From Bacteroidales bacterium (GTDB lineage Bacteria > Bacteroidota > Bacteroidia > Bacteroidales > UBA932), in assembly GCA_024695285.1 (NCBI GenBank), contig JAILIM010000039.1, positions 6,919-70,918 of the forward strand: 64,000 bases of DNA. The letters are read 5' to 3'. This document shows positions 60,457 to 64,000 of the stretch, one piece after another (position 1 is the first letter of the stretch; the number at the start of each line of letters is the position of its first letter). The notes beneath the pieces were generated by a model, which saw nothing but the letters and a program-made list of their open reading frames with translations, did no database searches and had not been told where the DNA came from. The position numbers and the translations under genes are program-made.

Positions 60457-62835
60457 ATGAAAAAGATTCTGCTGGTAGCATTGCTGGTCCTGGCGTCAAT
60501 AGGCGCCGGGGCGCAGTCGGCGAGCAACACCGGTTTCGGGCTTGACAAGTCCGACAAGGAAGCCGTGAAGCAGATCCAGGCCCGTATGGACAGGATCCAC
60601 ACGGAGCAGCACCGTCCGGCGGTGGCCCTGGTGCTTGGGGGCGGCGGGGCGAAGGGCGCGGCCCACATCGGGGCCATCAAGCGCATCGAGGAGATCGGGA
60701 TTCCCGTGGACATGGTGCTGGGCACCAGCATCGGCGGCCTCGTCGGAGGCCTCTACGCCCTTGGCTACGACGGCAACTACCTGGACTCCCTCATCCGCGC
60801 CGTCGACTGGGAACTCACCCTCAGCGACAACATCCCCCGCAGCCGCATCGGCCGTTCGCAGCTGAAATACAAGGAATCCTACATAGTCTCCATCCCCTTC
60901 TACCACAGGGGCGAGATGGAAAAGAACCTCAAACTCAAGGACATACTGCTTTCCAGCTCGCTTGCCCCCTACCAGAGTGAATTCAGGAACAATTTCCTCC
61001 GCGGCCTGCCATCCGGAATAGTCGAAGGGCTGAACGTCAACAACATCTTCACCAGCGTGTCCGCCGGCTATGCCGATTCCCTGGACTTCTTCTCCCTGCC
61101 CATACCCTTCGCCTGCGTGGCGACCGACATGGTCACCGGCAACGCCAAGATATGGCACAGCGGCGACCTTGCCACCGCCATGCGCTCCACGATGGCCATC
61201 CCGGGCCTCTTCACCCCCGTGCGCAGCGGCGACATGGTGCTGCTGGACGGCGGCATTCTCAACAACTTCCCGGTCGACATCGCGGTAAAGATGGGCGCGG
61301 ACATAGTCATCGGCGTGGATATATCCGACGAGAATCACGAGTTCTACGCCCTCAACAACATGATGGACATCCTCTGGCGCGGACTGGACATCTTCTCCAA
61401 CGACGACTTCAAGCTCCACCCGGAAATCACTGACGTCTGCATTCAGCCCGACCTCCACGAGTTCAACATAATGAGTTTCAACTCCGAAGCCATTGCGACC
61501 ATGCTCGAAAGAGGCAAGGAGGCCGCCGTCGAGGCCGACAATTACCTCCAGGCAGTGAAGCACCTGACCAGGTCGGCGGGCAGGCAACTACAGGGCCCAC
61601 CGGCGCGCGACGTCAACATGGAGGCGCTCAGGATCAGCGGGATAGACCTTGAGGGCGTGGCCCCCGCCGACACCGCTTTCGTGCGCTCGCTGCTGTCCGT
61701 CTACCCTGGGGACATGGTCACCAGGCAGGACATCGAAAGGGAGACGTCCAAGGTCTACGGCACCGGCGCCTTCGAACACGTGTCGTACCGGCTCACGGGG
61801 GCGCAGGAGCCCTACCGGCTAAAGATCGTCTGCCGCCAGGGCCCAGTCCACCACTTCGGAGTGGGCCTGCGTATCGACACGGAAGAAGTCACGTCCCTGC
61901 TGCTGAACTTCGGATTCAACGTCCACGACCTCAGCGGTCACGTGTTCGAATCCACGGTCAAGATTGCCAACAACCCCTACATCGAAGGCCACTACAGCTA
62001 CCGGCCGCGCAAGGGCCCCACGTTCAACCTGACCACGTCACTTAAGGTGGTGAACCGCAACCAGTTCACTTTCATGGGCAACCGCTTCTCCTTCGAATGC
62101 ACCGACGTGCGGGAAGAGGCATACTTCGCATGGGAGCGGCGCCGCGCCTGGTTGTACCGCATAGGAGTCAGGAACGACTACTACGCCTTCGGATCCATGC
62201 TCACCGACAAGCCGCTGGTGGATATCGACACCCGCAACCAGTCCAACGACTACCTGTCGCTGTGGACCGATTTCTCCGTGGACACCTTCGACGACGCCGT
62301 CTTCCCGCGCTCCGGCTGGCAGTCGCTTGCAAGCTACAGTTTCAACCCCGGCGGCCTCGTCACCCGATCGGCCCCCTTCCACACGGCCCAGGTGAACGCG
62401 AAAGTAGCTTTCAGCCCGCTACAGTGGCTGACGATCCTGCCGTCCGTAGAGTTCCGTGAGCTTTTCGGAAAGGAAATCCCCCTGCCCTACAGCAACATCA
62501 TCGGCGGGCAGCTCAGGGGACGCTACCTCGACCAGCAGATCCCGTTCATCGGCATCCCGTATGCGTCATCGGCGCTTCCGGCCCTTGCCGTCGCAGGACT
62601 TGAACTGCGGGCGAATCCCTGGAAGAACCAGTATATTTCCCTCGTCGCGGGAGCGGGCGCCACGGCCGACAACCCCCTTGATTACTTCAAGCCGGAAAGC
62701 AACACCCTCGGCTTCTACGGCTTCGGCCTGGAGTACGCCATCGGCACCCCGGCCGGCCCCATCAAGGCCAACCTCAACTGGTCGAACGTCTCCAAGGCCC
62801 TGGGGCTCTACATCTCGCTAGGATTCGACTTCTGA
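60457..62835 (+). CDS. Patatin phospholipase fused to POTRA and Omp85-type barrel (type Vd-like)
   Basis: About 792 aa from the ATG at 60457, chosen because MKKILLVALLVLASIGAGAQ is a signal peptide. The patatin domain (about 55-330) has the oxyanion loop GGGGAKG (61-67), GTSIGG with Ser 91 and DGG with Asp 264. A POTRA-like domain (about 385-465, DMVTRQDIERETSKVYGTGAFEHV) and an Omp85/BamA-type beta-barrel (to the end, LYISLGFDF) follow. The architecture is that of PlpD, a patatin exposed by type Vd secretion. It should act as a phospholipase on lipids at or outside the outer membrane. The 3' end overlaps the convergent HAD gene by 28 bp. Confidence 0.93.
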   Translation: MKKILLVALLVLASIGAGAQSASNTGFGLDKSDKEAVKQIQARMDRIHTEQHRPAVALVLGGGGAKGAAHIGAIKRIEEIGIPVDMVLGTSIGGLVGGLYALGYDGNYLDSLIRAVDWELTLSDNIPRSRIGRSQLKYKESYIVSIPFYHRGEMEKNLKLKDILLSSSLAPYQSEFRNNFLRGLPSGIVEGLNVNNIFTSVSAGYADSLDFFSLPIPFACVATDMVTGNAKIWHSGDLATAMRSTMAIPGLFTPVRSGDMVLLDGGILNNFPVDIAVKMGADIVIGVDISDENHEFYALNNMMDILWRGLDIFSNDDFKLHPEITDVCIQPDLHEFNIMSFNSEAIATMLERGKEAAVEADNYLQAVKHLTRSAGRQLQGPPARDVNMEALRISGIDLEGVAPADTAFVRSLLSVYPGDMVTRQDIERETSKVYGTGAFEHVSYRLTGAQEPYRLKIVCRQGPVHHFGVGLRIDTEEVTSLLLNFGFNVHDLSGHVFESTVKIANNPYIEGHYSYRPRKGPTFNLTTSLKVVNRNQFTFMGNRFSFECTDVREEAYFAWERRRAWLYRIGVRNDYYAFGSMLTDKPLVDIDTRNQSNDYLSLWTDFSVDTFDDAVFPRSGWQSLASYSFNPGGLVTRSAPFHTAQVNAKVAFSPLQWLTILPSVEFRELFGKEIPLPYSNIIGGQLRGRYLDQQIPFIGIPYASSALPALAVAGLELRANPWKNQYISLVAGAGATADNPLDYFKPESNTLGFYGFGLEYAIGTPAGPIKANLNWSNVSKALGLYISLGFDF

Positions 62836-63461
62836 TTGATTTCCTTAAGGGTTTCCGTTACTACATTCCGCAGGTTGTCGACGCCGGGGCGGAAGAGGAC
62901 GGCATGCATGCCGACGGCGATGGCCCCGTTGACATTTCTCTGTGAATCATCTATGAACAGGCATTCCTCAGCCTTGCAGCCGCTGCCTGCTATGGCTGTC
63001 AGGTAAATCTCCGGATTCGGCTTCAGCATGCGCAGTTCGTGGGAGAAGAAGAGTTTCTTGAAGCTCTTGTCCAGCGGCAGGCCGGCCTGTTCGAAATTGG
63101 GAATATGCAGGCGCATCGACACGGGGTTGTTGTTGCTCAGCATATATATGTCGTAGGACTTGGACAGCTCCTTGACGAGCGCGACATCGTCCGGTTTGGG
63201 CGAGTCGAAGAACTGTTTCTGGCAGTACATCACGGTGTCGCGGTCCGTGCCGGGGGTGCAGTGCCTGAGGCATTCTTCCATGAAGCCTTCGAAGTCCATG
63301 ATTCCCGCTTCGATGTCGAGGAAGAAGCCGGTCTGGTGGCATGGGTCCAGATACTTGTCGATGTCCTTGAAGCCTGCTATCTCACGGTACGCCTTTATGC
63401 AGCGCCCCATATCCAGGGGCAGCAGCACGCCCCCCATGTCAAAAAATATTGCCTTGATCAT
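62808..63461 (-). CDS. HAD-family phosphatase
   Basis: A 217-aa HAD hydrolase of the IA subfamily. The nucleophile motif is FFDMGGVLLPL, with Asp 8 and Met in the usual second position before Gly-Gly; the cap helices (about 15-90) include GFFLDIEAG; motif II is MLSNNNP, motif III KPNPEIY with Lys, and motif IV IDDSQRNVNGA. It probably acts on a small sugar phosphate or similar molecule. Its 3' end overlaps the patatin gene by 28 bp. It has no operon partner. Confidence 0.9.
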   Translation of the reverse strand: MIKAIFFDMGGVLLPLDMGRCIKAYREIAGFKDIDKYLDPCHQTGFFLDIEAGIMDFEGFMEECLRHCTPGTDRDTVMYCQKQFFDSPKPDDVALVKELSKSYDIYMLSNNNPVSMRLHIPNFEQAGLPLDKSFKKLFFSHELRMLKPNPEIYLTAIAGSGCKAEECLFIDDSQRNVNGAIAVGMHAVLFRPGVDNLRNVVTETLKEINQKSNPSEM

Positions 63462-63614
63462 ATTGTAAAGATAAATACTTTTAGCAAAACATCGCTAAAA
63501 ATTTACATTTCAAATCATTTTCCGTTTTGCAATATCGGTTTTGCGATAATGGAAAACGCATATGCGGGCGCGGGGCTTACCTTTATGGAACACACAACAA
63601 AAAAACGACAAATC

Positions 63615-64000
63615 ATGAAAACGCTCCGCTCCCTCAAGCCTTTTGCGCTTGCGATATGCGCCTCATTCATCGCCGTTTCCTGCATAGGAGACATCTTCGG
63701 GGACATCTTCGGTCCCTCTGAGCCATCGGATCCGACTCCCGATCCCCCGGAAAAGATAACATACACCATCAAAGTCACCCCCGCCGGACCAGTCCAGTTC
63801 CCCGCTGAGGGCGGCAGCATCAGTTTCACTGCCACGACCAATGCCGACAACACCACCTGCTCGTACCCGAAAAACGACTGGTTGACTGTCGCATACGACA
63901 AAAGCAGCAAAGTCTACGTCGCCACCGCAGTCGCCAACGACAGCGGCAGCGACCGTGAGTTTGAATTGAAATTCTACGCCAAACTCAAGGGAAGCGACGA
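63615..64000 (+). CDS. BACON-domain lipoprotein, 5' part (cut by window edge)
   Basis: Start of a lipoprotein whose 3' end lies beyond the window. MKTLRSLKPFALAICASFIA then VSC gives a lipobox (Cys 23), followed by a Pro/Asp/Ser-rich linker (GPSEPSDPTPDPPEK) and a BACON-like domain (GPVQFPAEGGSISFTATTNAD, CSYPKNDWLTVAYDK). An in-frame ATG at 63585 would add ten residues. TACCTTTA (63578-63585) near it is one base from the -7 consensus. No peptide gene is seen before it, unlike the fimbrillin-like lipoproteins. Confidence 0.8.
   Translation, partial: MKTLRSLKPFALAICASFIAVSCIGDIFGDIFGPSEPSDPTPDPPEKITYTIKVTPAGPVQFPAEGGSISFTATTNADNTTCSYPKNDWLTVAYDKSSKVYVATAVANDSGSDREFELKFYAKLKGSD

Noticed and set aside
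60496..61587. 363-aa minus-strand ORF
   Set aside because: Antisense to the patatin domain, Val/Asp-rich composition.

Overview
The window is chromosomal DNA from a member of the Bacteroidota, most likely order Bacteroidales. The evidence is a SusC/SusD pair under an ECF sigma/FecR switch, many lipoproteins with BACON, FISUMP, DUF4988-like and fimbrillin-like domains, an S16 protein with a long Ala/Glu-rich tail, and promoters of the Bacteroides type (TTTG, about 18-20 bp, TAnnTTTG) with no clear Shine-Dalgarno sites. The core genes are GC-rich; several surface-protein genes and the segment around 34 kb are visibly more AT-rich. The exact genus cannot be read from the sequence.

Layout. 1-3.6 kb: end of pgk, then a 47-residue peptide gene and a large multidomain lipoprotein. 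3.6-6.2 kb: GHL10-type glycoside hydrolase, then rpsP-rimM. 6.2-9.6 kb: a two-gene secreted operon of double-domain enzymes (nucleoside hydrolase fused to a zeta-toxin-like P-loop kinase; SGNH esterase fused to an EEP nuclease/phosphodiesterase). 10.4-12.1 kb: a nested inverted repeat and a three-gene HipB-HipS-HipT-like toxin-antitoxin locus with two palindromic operators. 12.1-17.1 kb: dehydrogenase, PHP protein, SseB-like protein, RmuC. 17.2-27.7 kb: a complete polysaccharide utilisation locus (sigma, FecR, SusC, SusD, two surface lipoproteins, GH20 hexosaminidase), probably for amino-sugar glycans. 27.8-33.5 kb: a decayed SDR gene, two small enzymes, a DUF3667 membrane protein, acyltransferase, MORN/TonB protein, alpha/beta hydrolase. 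33.5-35.0 kb: tandem repeats, a phage-type PBECR-like nuclease gene and tRNA-Leu. 35.0-38.5 kb: fused AroD-AroA and an aminotransferase. 38.5-42.9 kb: tandem paralogous FISUMP/Ig lipoproteins. 42.9-49.6 kb: SGNH esterase, TonB-dependent receptor, small barrel protein, LRR lipoprotein. 50.0-57.4 kb: an accessory cluster of fimbrillin-like lipoproteins with small peptide genes. 57.5-64 kb: small lipoprotein, possible DNA-binding protein, Ser/Thr kinase, patatin-Omp85 protein, HAD phosphatase and a lipoprotein cut by the window edge.

The strongest candidate for something undescribed is a repeated two-gene arrangement. A 40-47 residue peptide carrying a [IV][IL]CxS motif lies 8-14 bp upstream of a lipoprotein with a fimbrillin-like N-terminal domain (684/840, 50029/50160, 53983/54135). 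In a fourth case (52057) the corresponding tail is fused onto the C-terminus of the preceding LRR protein and has lost its cysteine. Lipoproteins in the window without the fimbrillin-like domain lack the peptide gene. The function is unknown. Other points of interest are the secreted hydrolase/kinase fusion, the HipBST-like locus, a GC-rich in-frame insertion in AroD, and a frameshift in an A8 tract in the LRR lipoprotein.
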